A DNA stretch of 64,000 nucleotides from Polytrichum commune (lineage: Eukaryota > Streptophyta > Polytrichopsida > Polytrichales > Polytrichaceae): assembly GCA_950295325.1 (NCBI GenBank), contig OX485807.1:20679666-20743665 (forward strand), written 5' to 3'. A model generated the notes under the pieces. It was not told where the DNA came from. It did no database searches and was given only the letters and a program-made list of their open reading frames with translations. Made by a program: the position numbers and the translations under genes. Shown in pieces: positions 27,260 through 40,200 of the stretch. Position 1 is the first letter of the stretch, and each line of letters opens with the position of its first letter.

Positions 27260-30200
27260 TTATCACAACCATTGTCATTGGAGGACAATGAAAACCTCCT
27301 CGTAAAGTGGCCATGAAATCATGTTTGAGTATGTGAGTTTTGCCCACCATAATTTGCTTTATTGTCTTTTTGGTTTTGTAGATTTCCATATGAATCAACA
27401 CTCATTATGTATATTTATATGTAGTGTCCACAAGACGATGCAGCGGTTGTCATCCCCTCCCATGTCATTTGTGCTCATGCACAAATGGCCACATTGACAC
27501 CTACACCTCGCGCAAAGTCTCACGCGTTCAATTCCAATGTAGAAATGCTCGTTCATTTAGAGGCATCAGAGGATAGTTGATAAATCCATCCACTACAAGA
27601 ATCATTGGATTCTATATAATTGGGTTTGATAATATTGGATTGGATGTTATTTGAGCCCACTGCCAATTCACTGTGTGACAAATATTGGGGTTTTGGCCTC
27701 CATTTAAAGTTACAAAATTGGTGGACATCGCTTTATACTCCCATATATGCCTCAAACCTTAAGCTACTGCAGTGTGCATTGTCTCCACCAATTCAATTAT
27801 TTTTTATGCTCAAACTAACAACAATATTATATCTTGCAAATTTTGATTTAGAATTCGGTGTAAGGCATTGATTAGATTATGTAGACTTTCTTTGAACTCT
27901 ACACACACATATTAATAGAAAAATGTCATCATATCTTCCTAAATACCACGGGTACAGGTTGCTTGTGGGTGTATTTCCAAAAAAAAATCCCACCCTCACT
28001 GCTCGTGTGTTATCGCTCACCACTCACATGATAGCATTGCCCCCTCTTGCACCATAGGATTTAAAAAAAAAAGGATTTCAGAATTTGTTTGATGGGTGTA
28101 AGGATTTGTCTTGAAGTGGGTTACCTACCTATTTTGTTTGATCGCAGTATTAAGAGGACCAAAAACTTATAAAAAACATGCCACGGTCATTCATAAACAC
28201 ACAATTATACTAACCCTCGTACTGGAGGCACAAAGATAACATGGCGGTTTTATAGGATTAAGAACGCACACCAAAAAGACATCTCTTACGACAAAATTAA
28301 TTTTGTGCTCAAATTATTGGCCACACCATTAGAAAGCTTAGTATGTAACACAATTGAAGGGTCAATATCATTCGAAGAGAAATTCAACCTTCATTTTATC
28401 TCTTATAGTATACGTGTTTGAATTAAAAATTTAAGACGTTAAAATTTGCCAATCTTTGTGACTCACAAGTGCTAAGTTACGGTAAAGAGAACCAATCCAA
28501 TAGTCAAAATTGTTTGTGGAGTTAGAAGCACCCACAATAGGGTTATAAACCTCCATGTGTTATATTAGTAGGACACACCTTTAGTGTCATGGTGATTATG
28601 ATTTGATTACACATCTCAAAGTTGCTCGTCCCTTAGCAAAGCTTACATTCTTAGACTTCTAGTCCAATGTGACTCTATTTTCTTCCCAAGTTTTGAAACA
28701 CATTTTTTTGGCAATACCTACTCCTTTATAGGTATACTATGAAATGACATGAATGTACAATTGAAAGATACATGTACCAAACTACAACGACATGGATGTG
28801 ATTGGTGGCAACCCAATAATCTCCGGTTGGCTATCGTATTACGTAGAAAGTGATCCAAGGATAAAGCAAAAGATTACAAATGCGTTAGAATTTGGGTCCA
28901 ACAAACTCGGGGAAGTACATTGAATATTGTCTTTAGTGTCATGTGGTATCTTATGTCATTATGGTAGCTTTTTTTAATGACACTTCTTATGAATAAGTTT
29001 ATAGTTGTTGTCATCTCAACTTAGTTTTAAGTCCTCGAACGTGAGAGTGGAGGTTGTGATCTTCAAGGGTGGGTGGGTGTGTGATTTTAAAATGCCTTTT
29101 GTTGTTGTTTACAACTTTAGCATAAATGTATGATATTCATGCCAATCATTGAAACAAAGTATGATATGTTCCACATCGTAACAATTCGGTAACGAAATAT
29201 TGTCATGAATGATTGAGATTTGGACCGGGCGCTTAATGACTTAAATGACCGGGTATTGTCACATTGGTTCCCAACGAGGAAAAGTTCTCGCGCAGATGCA
29301 GGCATGAAGACCGGGTAGTGAAGGAGGGGTGGGCCCAACCGAATGAAGATGTGATCTAGCCCAGGGCATTCATAGCCTTGCGTATTTTGACAAGGAATCA
29401 ACAATTGTTGTTCAAAGTAATTATCTATCTAGGATACACATACATACATACATACATACATACATACGCATGTACATCTTTTTTTGTTTGTTATAGTTCA
29501 TTTTGAAGTTTATATCTGGAAGTAGGAAGTGCACTAAACTAGTTTAAGACATATTGCAGTGCTTTGAGAATGTTGTGCATTGTTGCTCGATAAGTAGTTC
29601 GTTCCTAGAATTATATTTCATTCAATAGTTTTTATTTAAAATTGTAGGATTTCCCTTGTTACACTTTTATTTTAAATAGGTGTGCATGAATAAATTGTTG
29701 ATACAAGGTCAACCGCCAATGTCATTAGGGTTAAACAACGTGGATGGTAAAAGACCGTGAATACAAAGGACTCATACCCCAATCACACCAAACTTTCTGT
29801 CCGGTTTCAACTGTGAAATTGATGGGGACTATGTTGAGGAATAAATGTTGGCCCATCACTTTTCATATTATTACAGCCGGAGATGCTAATGATGATGCCA
29901 AAAGTGGTTGGTGTGATCAACCCCTCAGAATCACCTAGTTGGCAGCACACAAGAATTGAGATTATCTCGTAGAGTAAGCTATATTTTTCAAACCATATAT
30001 GGGGAGCCAAAGGTGTGAAAGGTATGTGACCCTATTTTGGGTACTTCCAATTCCACATACACTTATGGCCATTGGATCAAGTCAAGAACAATCTTCTCCA
30101 TTTTGCAGTTGTGAATCACAAGCAATCTCCTATCAAGTATTAAAATCAAATCAAGATGCAAAAATTCTGAGATCACACAAGCCCTCTAAGTTGTGTTGAC

Positions 30201-30688
30201 TGTTGCATCGAGAATGTTTGTATTGTAACCACATAGTTCAATCTTGTTATAATATATGTCTTAATGATATCCATTTTTAATGTGTTTGAGAGCTTTAGAC
30301 TGGACTTCCATATCCACAATTTTGTGTATGTGGATTACATACTTCCATTTTGAGCTAATTGTGTCAACAATGTCAACGTCTACAATTAACCTATTTGTCA
30401 AGTGCACTTTTCAAAATGGTTGAATACCTTAATGTTATCGAAGACTTAGGTTCAAATACACATCTTGAGTGCCCTAGGATACAAATACATATGATGTATT
30501 TTAATTATTAGTGTCACATAATGAGTATGCTCTTATTTTATCATCGACTTTATAATGTAATTTATGAATGGAGTTTCAAAACCCTAAATATGCAAAAAAA
30601 AAAACAAGTTTAAGACTTCGTGTGGCTTGTAGAAATTGTTCACATATGTCCTACATTGAGCAAGGGTTAATCATAAACCTTGCCATAT
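27260..30688. other. Long gene-free stretch
   Basis: AT-rich sequence with only short frames. A (CATA)n microsatellite lies at about 29438-29466. No terminal repeats or domains were recognised over 3.4 kb. Confidence 0.5.
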
Positions 30689-31062
30689 AAGGTATGCATG
30701 AGTTATTTGGTTCATTTTTTCATGTTCTTCAACTTCAACCAATCAAACACACACAAGGGAACAACTGTGTTGCGTTAGCAAATCTATGATAAGCATCAGC
30801 AAAAACCTGATTGAATAGCAAAGTTACCTTGATTCAGTTACGATTATCAAAAGTGCGTGTTTGTTGATTCCTTAAATGAACACACATGTCCTCCCAACTG
30901 TGTTTAATATTGAGGTGTGGAATAACTAGTTAGATTTGAAGACATAGATCAATCTCTTTGAATGAGGTGTCTTTATGGATGTTTGTTCTTGATCCTCACC
31001 AAACCACGCACCAAATCACATGTATGGGTTCGATAAAGAAAAGTAACCAAATAACACCCACC
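30689..31062. mobile_element. Small inverted-repeat element, family D copy 2
   Basis: Left end AAGGTATGCATGAGTTATTT and right end ..AACCAAATAACACCCA are inverted versions of each other. Interior phrases TCCTCCCAACTGTGTTTAAT and GATCCTCACCAAACCACG are shared with copies 1, 3 and 4. About 374 bases, non-coding. Confidence 0.75.
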
Positions 31063-31757
31063 AAAAAATATACGTCCAACCAACCTACACCACACACTAC
31101 ACCTGGATATTATCACACACACATACTACTCATCCCCACCCAACTCACACAATACAACTCACCCCATACCTTGCCACTCAAAATATAAGAGTCCATTTAA
31201 TAAGAATAACCGTCCACATAAGACCCAATTACATAATTAGACATTTATATTTATGCAATATATTTTACATATATAATGTATATATATTTATTATGGTCCA
31301 CACTAATTCCACGCGAACAAGTGGGCACACCGAGGTGCGTATATGCAAGTGGGTGATCGGATGAGGTGCCGACCAGTCTGATGATTTGGTGACGTCAGTG
31401 GGTTCAAGACTTGCTTCGGGATCTCAATTGGGAGACGAAGATTTTGTTCACAAGGTCCATCAGACCCGCATGCAAGTATGCTTGTCTAGGGTTTCGTGAA
31501 ACCAAGATCGCTGTAGCTTGCTGTGGCACGCGAATTTGATGTCCGTTGCCTGACCGTAAGCTCTGATTTCCTCTTCTGCACATTCTCCACAACTTATCAT
31601 ACAACATTTGAATTCTTCTCGATGTTGTTTATGTCCAATTTTCACCACATATGGTCATGTGTGAACCTCTGTGGTCTTCAAGTTCTTGTGTCTGTTACAG
31701 TGTTGCCATTTTGTTATGTGTGTCCTCTACTGCACCGGCAATGTAAGCATACTTATT

Positions 31758-32298
31758 TTGCTGTCTCGGTGCGTTTTTTTCACAACTACTCTGTATCAAT
31801 TGGCCTCTTTGCGGTAGAGGAGGATGTAGCTGGTCAACTGTGTATGAGAGGAATGTGTTTGTAGTTCTGTACATAGATAGCGAATCTTATCTCCATAAAG
31901 CATCTTTGTGCAGGATTCACATAGGATGTCATCGTTTTGCCTACATATTTGACTCTGTTTACATCATTTGAAGCGGATCTTTGGTTTTCGTCTTTACTGT
32001 AACTAGAGACTTAGTCCGCGAGATTCGCCTTGTTTGCTGTCTCGGTGCGTTTCTTTCACAGTTACTCTGTATTAGTTGGACTCTATCTTATCCCCGAAAG
32101 AGGAGGATATATCTAGTCTAGTCAATTGTATACGACAGGATGGTGTTCGCAATTGTGCACACGGCAAGCAAATTTCATCTTCGTGGAGCATCGTTATGGA
32201 GGATGTATGTAGGATATCATCGTTTTGCTTACAGATTTGACTCTGTTTACATCATTTGAAGCAGATATTTAGTTTTAGTTTACAGTGTGATGAGTGGG
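31758..32298. repeat. Tandem duplication of about 276 bases
   Basis: TTGCTGTCTCGGTGCGTTT occurs at 31758 and 32034, and both units continue with GATTTGACTCTGTTTACATC-like sequence. They lie upstream of the FAD synthetase coding exons, probably in its leader intron. Confidence 0.8.
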
Positions 32299-33288
32299 AG
32301 GGTCTGCAATCATGTGCAGGTTCCTGGTGAACTCCTCTACCCTCCAATGCTTAATGTGCGGGTGGCTATATTGCTCGCATTATGGCACACCTACTGCGCT
32401 AGGATTTAATTTCTACCTCTTTCTTCATATACGATGATTGAGATCTCCTCTTCCTGAATGTTTCACTTGTAGCAATAGTATTGTTTGTCTTATCCACCTC
32501 CGTCGTATAGATTCAAGCGGTATAACGTGTCTGAATTTCCTGCTCCAACCTATAATTAGAGATCCTGTGTGAGGTGGAGATTTGTTGTCCTCAGTAGTTT
32601 ATGATGAATAGTGCTGACAAAAATTACTCGCACTTTGCGTTATATTCTCGCCAGACAGAAATATTGTGTGTAGGAGAAATCAAAGAATAACATTCTGCTT
32701 GGGTGCTCCAATGAGTCTCTCAATATACTCGAATATTAGGATTCCTTGACCATTTTGGAAGTTGCCTTTGTCCAGCTGAAGAGCTTACCAGACAAGGAAA
32801 AGGACCTCTTCTATTAATCTGTTTGAAATAAGCACCTCCTGCATTTCCAAATATGGCAATCATTTATCTGATCCTGCTTGTCATTCAATTAGCCCGTCAA
32901 ATTGGATTGAACTGGCAAACAAAATGCTGACATTTTTCCTTTTCTGAGTTACAGGCGCTGGAAGAGAATTGAGGTACCATCTATTACTGCAAGGCAATCA
33001 GCGCAACCACAATCTCTTAACAAAGTGAGCAATTCTTTTAAATCCTATACTAAAGTTGCATAAGCTATCTTATCCCTGATATCAATCTTGTCCATTCCAC
33101 TAACCATTTGCCTCTAAGGTACTACACACGTGTATGTTCCACATCCGAGGAAGTTGGTTGACATGTTTAGTTGAGTTCTGATCGTTGTTGTATTGGGTAA
33201 CAATCCTGGAGAAAGTTAGCGAGGTTTTCTAAAATAGTTGAATTCAGTAGACATTGGATGGCAAAGTAACAAGGTGGTGGTGTTGCAG
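32299..33288 (+). other. Upstream part of the FAD synthetase gene, exon structure unresolved
   Basis: A candidate coding exon at about 32957-33026 follows an acceptor (GAGTTACAG) and precedes a donor (GTGAGC). It would read RWKRIEVPSITARQSAQPQS plus LNK, plausible for a transit-peptide region. However, it ends in phase 0, while the next exon (from 33289) needs one carried base, so the two do not join in frame with canonical splice sites. Confidence 0.35.
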
Positions 33289-35063
33289 TGACAGGAAGCG
33301 AAGTGGCAGGGAGTGTGGTAGCACTGGGCAAGTTCGAGGGCTTGCATGTGGGTCATCGGGCTCTTGCAGAGCGAGCGGCAGAAATGGGGACGCCTTTTCT
33401 GCTGTCATTTTCGGGGATGGCGGAGGTCCTAGGTTGGGAGCCCCAGTATGTTCTTGAAACCTTTTTATTCCTCAAATTCTTATCTTTTAGACTTACTCCC
33501 ATAAAGGTATTGTTGAGGTCCTTGAAATAATAAGCCCTGGTCCATTTGTCCTTTGCATTGCACGGATGTACTAGAAATGCGTGTAATGAAGTAACCAGAG
33601 TCCAAAGGTGGGAAGCTCTTATAGCAAAGCATGAATATCAATATTCATCTACTGCATGGAAATACATTCATTGTGCAACTTATGGTGGAAGATCTGGTCT
33701 ACCACGTTTTATGTGGGCATTTTTTTCATATTCCCTCACATTTGTTCAAGAAGCCTTTTAAAAATCCTGACAATCTCTAATTTCTTTTGAATAGGAATTA
33801 GAAGTTGATTTCTTATTGGGTATTGATGCTGAAGTTGCTGAGCTGTCACAACACTTTGGAGTATCTTTGATTATGCTCACTGTAGAAGGGACGCTATCTG
33901 CTGATTTGTTGGATGAACAATTGCAGGTTGCCAATAGTGGCCAAATATGACCGGGGTCGTGTGATGAAACTTTGGGCTGAACACTGCAAGGGTATGGTTC
34001 CTCAAGAACATGTCCTTGAATTTGCAAGAATACGGTCATGGACCCCAGAACAGTTTGTGGAGAAGCTTGCTACTGAGTTAAAGGTGAAAGGTGTTGTTGC
34101 AGGTATGTACTAGCGCAACTTTCTTATGAATCTGTTTGCCACATCCTTTATTTGCACTAATCATTTCATATATCATTGGGCTTTTCGTAATCTACAATGC
34201 TAGAATTTAAAGCAACCTTTTAGTAAAATCACACCCTTTTCTGTTGATAGTGTGGGCTAGTATAAACTAGAAGGTTTATGTCATGCATGTAGTGGTTGCA
34301 TGAAACACATCCATTATCTCTTGTATATTACTTGTCAAAAAGTTCTTGAGGAAATAATGGTGTACATAACTTGGTCTGCATTTTCAGGATATAATGTTGT
34401 ACATGACTTTGTATTTTCCTCAAGTTAACGAGACTAATCATTGTATACTGATTACTCAAAGTGAATTGGTTATACCAAGCAAATTCGCCGATGCACGTTA
34501 TAGTGCTGATGAAGCTTCCATACTTCATTCTTCATTGAGTTGAACAAAGGTGAGGTGTTGCAGGAGTGGATTACCGGTTTGGTTTCAGAGCAGCAGGGAA
34601 GGCATCAGACTTGGTGCAATTGTGTGAAAAGTATGGATTGCAATCAGCTATTGTGGATCCTGTCATGGATGCCCAAAAGGCAGGTCTCCCCATAGAAATC
34701 AAGGGTAAAGAGAAAGGACAGGTTTCTACAACGGGTATCCGCAAAACTTTAGCAGAAGGAGACATGAAGCATGCAGAAGAGCTTCTTGGTCGGCCACATC
34801 GACTTTTCATTTCAACTGATGGATTCACAAGAAGTGAAAGCGTTATCCATTTGCCTGTAGCTAATGCTCTCAATCAACCACCAAAGTCAGGTTCCTACAA
34901 ATGTAGGATAGCACATGAGGATTCTGAAGTCAGTACAGATTCAGAGCCCTTGTTAGGGAAACTACACATCCAAGAAACTGATTTTGCTTTGGAGTTGCCA
35001 GATTTTAAACTTGTAGATACATTAACCCAACAAAGTCACATTGCCCTTGACATTGTGAGGTAA
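33289..35063 (+). CDS. FAD synthetase (riboflavin/FMN adenylyltransferase), plastid type
   Basis: Coding exons are 33289-33445, 33927-34102 and 34564-35063, joined by GT-AG introns with consistent phases (CA|G gives Gln, then G|GA gives Gly). The protein reads [20 protein letters not shown] (the HxGH nucleotidyltransferase motif), [68 protein letters not shown] and [10 protein letters not shown], all hallmarks of the RibF-type adenylyltransferase domain. Plant plastid forms (RIBF1/RIBF2) have this domain without the riboflavin kinase half, and none is seen here; the C-terminal about 85 residues are the less conserved tail. It makes FAD from FMN and ATP. The N-terminal exon with the start codon and plastid signal is not resolved. 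Confidence 0.88.
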
Positions 35064-35533
35064 CACGTAGCAGTACCATTCTCTTAATCAAAATAGTTGG
35101 TCATTCTAAAGACAATCATAATGCTAACATTTTACATTTATTACCTTGCAAGGACCTGAAATTATTAAATTGGTTCTTTGAGGTATTGTGGTGTTTGAAA
35201 TTATACCACAATTTGAGAAACACTGACATAAACCGATGTCTCCAGTGTGGTTACACTATGACCACTTGGTTGCAATGGCACATGACACATGGGAAGCGGG
35301 GGCTAAGACAAAGTTGTGGTATTTTGCATTGTCTTGGTGTAAATGCAAGAGAGATCATATCGAGGTCATGTGTTCATTGGTTTTTAGGCCTAACAATGTG
35401 AATTGCATGATCCATTAAATAGATTAGAGCTAGAGTTGGTCAAGAATAATGCTCCTAGGGACTGGGATAACATTATCTGATTTTGGCCATGTACAATTTC
35501 CAGGGGAACTTTTCATCTATATATCATTTATAC

Positions 35534-35574
35534 ATTTACACTTATATGTATGGCCCATACATATAAGTGTAAAT
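35534..35574. repeat. Perfect 41-base palindrome
   Basis: Two 20-base arms (ATTTACACTTATATGTATGG and its complement) flank a single C. It lies about 470 bases downstream of the FAD synthetase stop codon, between convergent genes. Confidence 0.9.
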
Positions 35575-37219
35575 CCAACTTGGACCACAATCTATTTCTT
35601 GGTCAGTCTTTAGGATTGTACTTGTTGTGAGGTGATCCAAATGTCCACTTAAACTGACACAACATTGAAGCTGAGTTAGCCTATGCACACCATAATCCTG
35701 GGCTGGATGGAGTCAAGGCAGAGTCGATTCGTAGCCATCTCTTGCACATTCATAAATTCTACCCTAAGATTTATTTTAGTGACAATGTACACAAATATAA
35801 TAGAACAAGTATAATATATGACAATATAATAGCATACATATAATATGATATAATGACAAATATACTAGCACAAATATAATATATCTATTATAATGGTTAA
35901 CTGGACATAGCTCCTATTGCTAAGATCTATTCAAATAATTGCGCATACCTACTTGCACAATCGAGACTCCGCAGCTCTCAAGGGTTGTTGTTTTGTAGTG
36001 GCTCATCATTCAGCATTTTCCAATGGTCAAATCTAAAATCATCTGAGCTACAATCTTATTCTACCAACTCTGTGAGTGGACTTCTGTATGCAAATTTGAA
36101 TTTATATTTGTTGAGATCAAGATTTTGGTCTGCTTGAAAGCGAGAATGAGCTGCCAGCTATCAGTAAAGCGCCGAACAAGCTCGTCGCTGAAGGAGTTTC
36201 ACCCAAGAACGCCACGCCGAGCAAGTAAGTGCAGAGTACCTGTTGACGCACACAATTTGGTCAAGGTTAGGAGCTTAGGTGTCAGTATTCGGAGGATAAT
36301 ATCTTCCATTTGAGGAAAAATCCTCTTTACATCAGAGCTCGAGTTGGGAGCTTGACCTTGCAATTTTTGGGAGTTTGGTACTTGGAATTGGCAAGCTCTC
36401 TTCCAAAGCTCAATCTATTGAGAGCTTGACATACCTTCAAGCTCTCAATAATTTGACGAAGTGTTAAGTGGTCATGCTCATAGTGAGATATCAAGGGGGA
36501 ATGATGCTGAAGTATGGGGGATTCACGACAAGCCAAAGAATGCTTGAAAGCTCATTGGCTTGGGGCCCACAAAAATGAGAGCTTGACCTCCATGAGATAG
36601 CTTAGGTTTTGACCGAGAGCTTAGTGTAGTCATTCCAAATGGGATCCATCAAGGCGCCATCTCAGCGTTGTAAGCTGGGCAAGGATTTCAAGCTCTCAAG
36701 TTGAAAGCTTGAGTGCAAAGTGGACTTGAGTGAACAAGCGAGTGTAAGAGGCTCCTTTTTGCCAATGAGAAGACTCCTTTCTTTGAGCTCTCAACCTCTT
36801 TAATGTAAAAGGGGCCCTAAGCTCCATGTAATTTCCAAAGACAAACGAAGCCAACGTCCAGGCATATAGGTATTTCTAACCATCAATGTGGATGTAGAAA
36901 CAGGACCTTAGTCGTCGTAACCAAAACAAAAAGTGAAATTCATCACTTCAGGTTTGGCGTAACACTCCATCATCACAAGTCGTCAAGGGAGCAATAAAAC
37001 CTAAATATCTATCAGTCACAAAGTATCCATCTACCAGTTTGATTGTTCACAAAAGAAAAATGATTTTTTTCCATGTCTTCAGAATGCTCAGCAGAACCTC
37101 AAGAAAAAACTTGATAATACTAAAAAGTGCTTTCCATGTAACTGCCCACGGCCACATGTGATAAAATTTTAAATGTGAATAAAACCAATGTGAACATGAA
37201 AGTCAAGGGATGGACGTGC
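35575..37219. other. Intergenic region between convergent genes
   Basis: This should hold the last exon of the transporter gene, but none could be recognised. About 36330-36800 has a cluster of the motif GAGAGCTTGA in both orientations (for example near 36348, 36401, 36420, 36437, 36577 and 36687), suggesting a transposon with subterminal repeats. No ends could be delimited. Confidence 0.4.
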
Positions 37220-40200
37220 CTTAAGATATTGAAGAGAAGTTGCTTTTGCTGCATTCTCTAATTGTAGTCCTCTTGTTAGGAAAACCTGCACCAGTTTCGA
37301 ACCTTTCGTTACTTTTAAGCAGGATCATGTCAACAGTAAATACACAGAGATTTCCACAAAATCTTGCTCCACTCAACCTTAATGGTCAAAAAAACATGAT
37401 TTAACAACCTGTGCAATATACGCTGTCAACCCCACCATCAGAAGCCCACATGCTTCAAGTAGAGTCGGAATCTTGTATCCCTGTAAAGCAACCTTGGATC
37501 TATCAGAATCTAGATGCAATAAAAAGTCCAGAAATTCTTGTCTACTTTGTAAGGAAATTGTGAAACATTTATCGCCCAATCTTGGTACTAATCAAAGGAG
37601 AATATATTATTCTTTCTTGCAGCATCTTAAGATGACACAGATATGTTTTTCACCTGGAGTAGTGCAGCGACTGATGATAGAGGCACAGACAGAGCTGCAA
37701 ATACAAAAACACAAACCCTGCATATATGACAAATTGGTCAATTTCTTCCAAAAAACTATGTTTCAACTTTCAAAATATACAATACATGTAAAGTCTCCAG
37801 GTCAAACTTCGGGTAAGTTGTCTAAAAGGTGAATTTGAGAGTTTATGCATAATAATATCACCCAAATATAATTAAGGCTTAATTTAACATGCTAAAAGAG
37901 CAGGGTGGGGTTATAAAACACATATTATACTAGGATTGGTGGGCCAAGCTAGCCTTGCATAGGCCGAGCCGGGAATTTAAAGTGGCAGGTCCCATGGGCG
38001 AGACCCTATTTTAGATCCTAAAGTTCTCAGTTTTCTTGGATGGAAAAAGGAGGTCCAAGGAGTTTCACCCATGTTTGAAAACTAGGCTCCAACACAAGAC
38101 GTTCTAATGAGTTCTTAATAGAAAAGTTCCTCAAAGAGGCACCGCACTCCTTTGGTCCCTCTTTGAGAGACTTTGTGGATAACTCTAACATCCAAGATGG
38201 GATGAATAAACATGCAGATTTCTTATCTAAAGCATTTAGAGAGTACTAAGATGCACAAGCTAAGAAGACAATGTAATATCTTACAATGGTGGTTCACCCC
38301 TTTGGCCCACGGCTCGCACAATGATGTACGAAAGAGCACCCAATGAAGACCCGAACAAGGCTGCCAACATGCCCATATATGTGCTTGAGGTAGTGACCTT
38401 CACTGCTCCTCCTGTTGTCACAAAAACAAATAAGAGTACTCAGAAACTGCACAGGATGACGAAGTAGATTTATTATTAAGTAAAAATTCTGTGGCTTCTT
38501 TCTGCGAAGTTGATCGCTTTGAGGACTTTAATTTTGAGCATAATTCACAAGTTGCATCATCAATCTCAGGGTTCCTTTTGAGGCATTACAAGTTGCTCTT
38601 TTGAGGATTTGAATGTCAAAAAAGGATACAAATGGTCTCAAAGATACAAATAGTGCAGATTGAGGATTTGTGCAGACCTTGAAATATAAATTCCGGTTGT
38701 GAAACGAAGAGGACGCCCAGAAAGCTGAAGAGAGTTCCTGAAAATATATCAATTGAACCGAAGCAGTGGTATTATCACAACAAGAAACTCGATACCGAGG
38801 CTTTGCAGGCAGATTTTAGTGCCAAAAGTTCCAGAAATTCAGCGTATCGGTGTTGTTCTATTCAGGGTACTTGCCTGCAGCTTCATGGACACCCCACTTC
38901 TCACGCAAGAGCACAGCTGCCAGAATTGCTGTAAATATTGGCATTGTGAAATTCAGCACGGTTGCATCACGCAGAGGTAACAATTGGATGCTGCACACTT
39001 TTCCACCCACATCCACAGATTCAGAAATCATCAATGAAAAGTGAGACTCAATGGAGACTGGCTCCCCCAATCCAAGAAGATTACAGAACTCAAACTGTCG
39101 ACATTTAAAGAGGAACTGAAAACTGCGCATTTCTCAGTGCTATTGACATGCAAAGGTTTAGGACTTTGAGAGCTGGGCTGTTGAAGAACATGATTCAAAA
39201 CAAACTGCAAGAAAACCTCATGTGAGGAATATTAGCTTGTGACTAACTAGCTACCGCACAAGAACCACAAAACAGGAATTACAACACTGTTTCTTGCTGG
39301 ACAAGCATCTCACAGAACCCAAATTGTTGACATTTGATTAGGAGCTGAGAACTGTAGCGTTCCTTGGTGCCATTGACATACAATGAGAGGAAGAATATTT
39401 TATTCGAGGAATGATAGCATGTGATTAGCTAGTTAGCACACAAGGACCTCAAAACCGGGAGTTTCAACCCAGTTTTTAGCTGCACAAGCATCCGTCTAAT
39501 TCAATATAACTTTTGGTCAGGAGTTGGTTGTTCTGCATACAACACCTTCAATGCCTGGTAAGTTTTTAATGCATGCTTGGAGGTAGTGTGGAGGTTTGAA
39601 CGAAGAACCTATTATATCAGTCCATTGAGGGTCGAACTCATTTTGGCATGCCAAAAAGGTCCTAAAATAGTTTGGCCCTTCATGAACCTATGAAATGGGT
39701 TGTTCTTCATTCGAAATTCAAACACTACCTCCAAGCATGCACCATCACAAGTGGAAAGGAATTATTGATATTGTATGCAAAAAAACCAATGGAAAATCTA
39801 AGGGGACCAACTCAGGATGAAAAGTCCCATTGAGTTCAAAGGATCGTTGTTCATACAGCATGGGAAAATAAATCTTGATGGGGGTGCTGAATGAATAAAT
39901 GAATGAATGAATGAAAGTAGAGGGGAAAAGGACCTATAGAAATATGTGGAGAGAGCGAAGTAACCAATGACAGCACGAGCCATTACCAAAAGCCTCACTT
40001 TAGGTGTTCCTAATAGCGGATGTCCCATTTTTCTCAACCCTGCTCCAGCCAGTATTGCTATCACTGTGCACCGAAACATCACAATCTCCGACGATGGAAC
40101 TCCGGTTACTGTGGCATCACAAAAAATATTTAGTCAGACAAAAAGCAAAAAATTCCTCAAGAATTATTACCAGCATTGCCAGAGGAAGGAAAAAAGAGGT

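Noticed and set aside
29438-29466. CRISPR-like regular repeat
   Set aside because: Simple (CATA)n microsatellite; the genome is eukaryotic.
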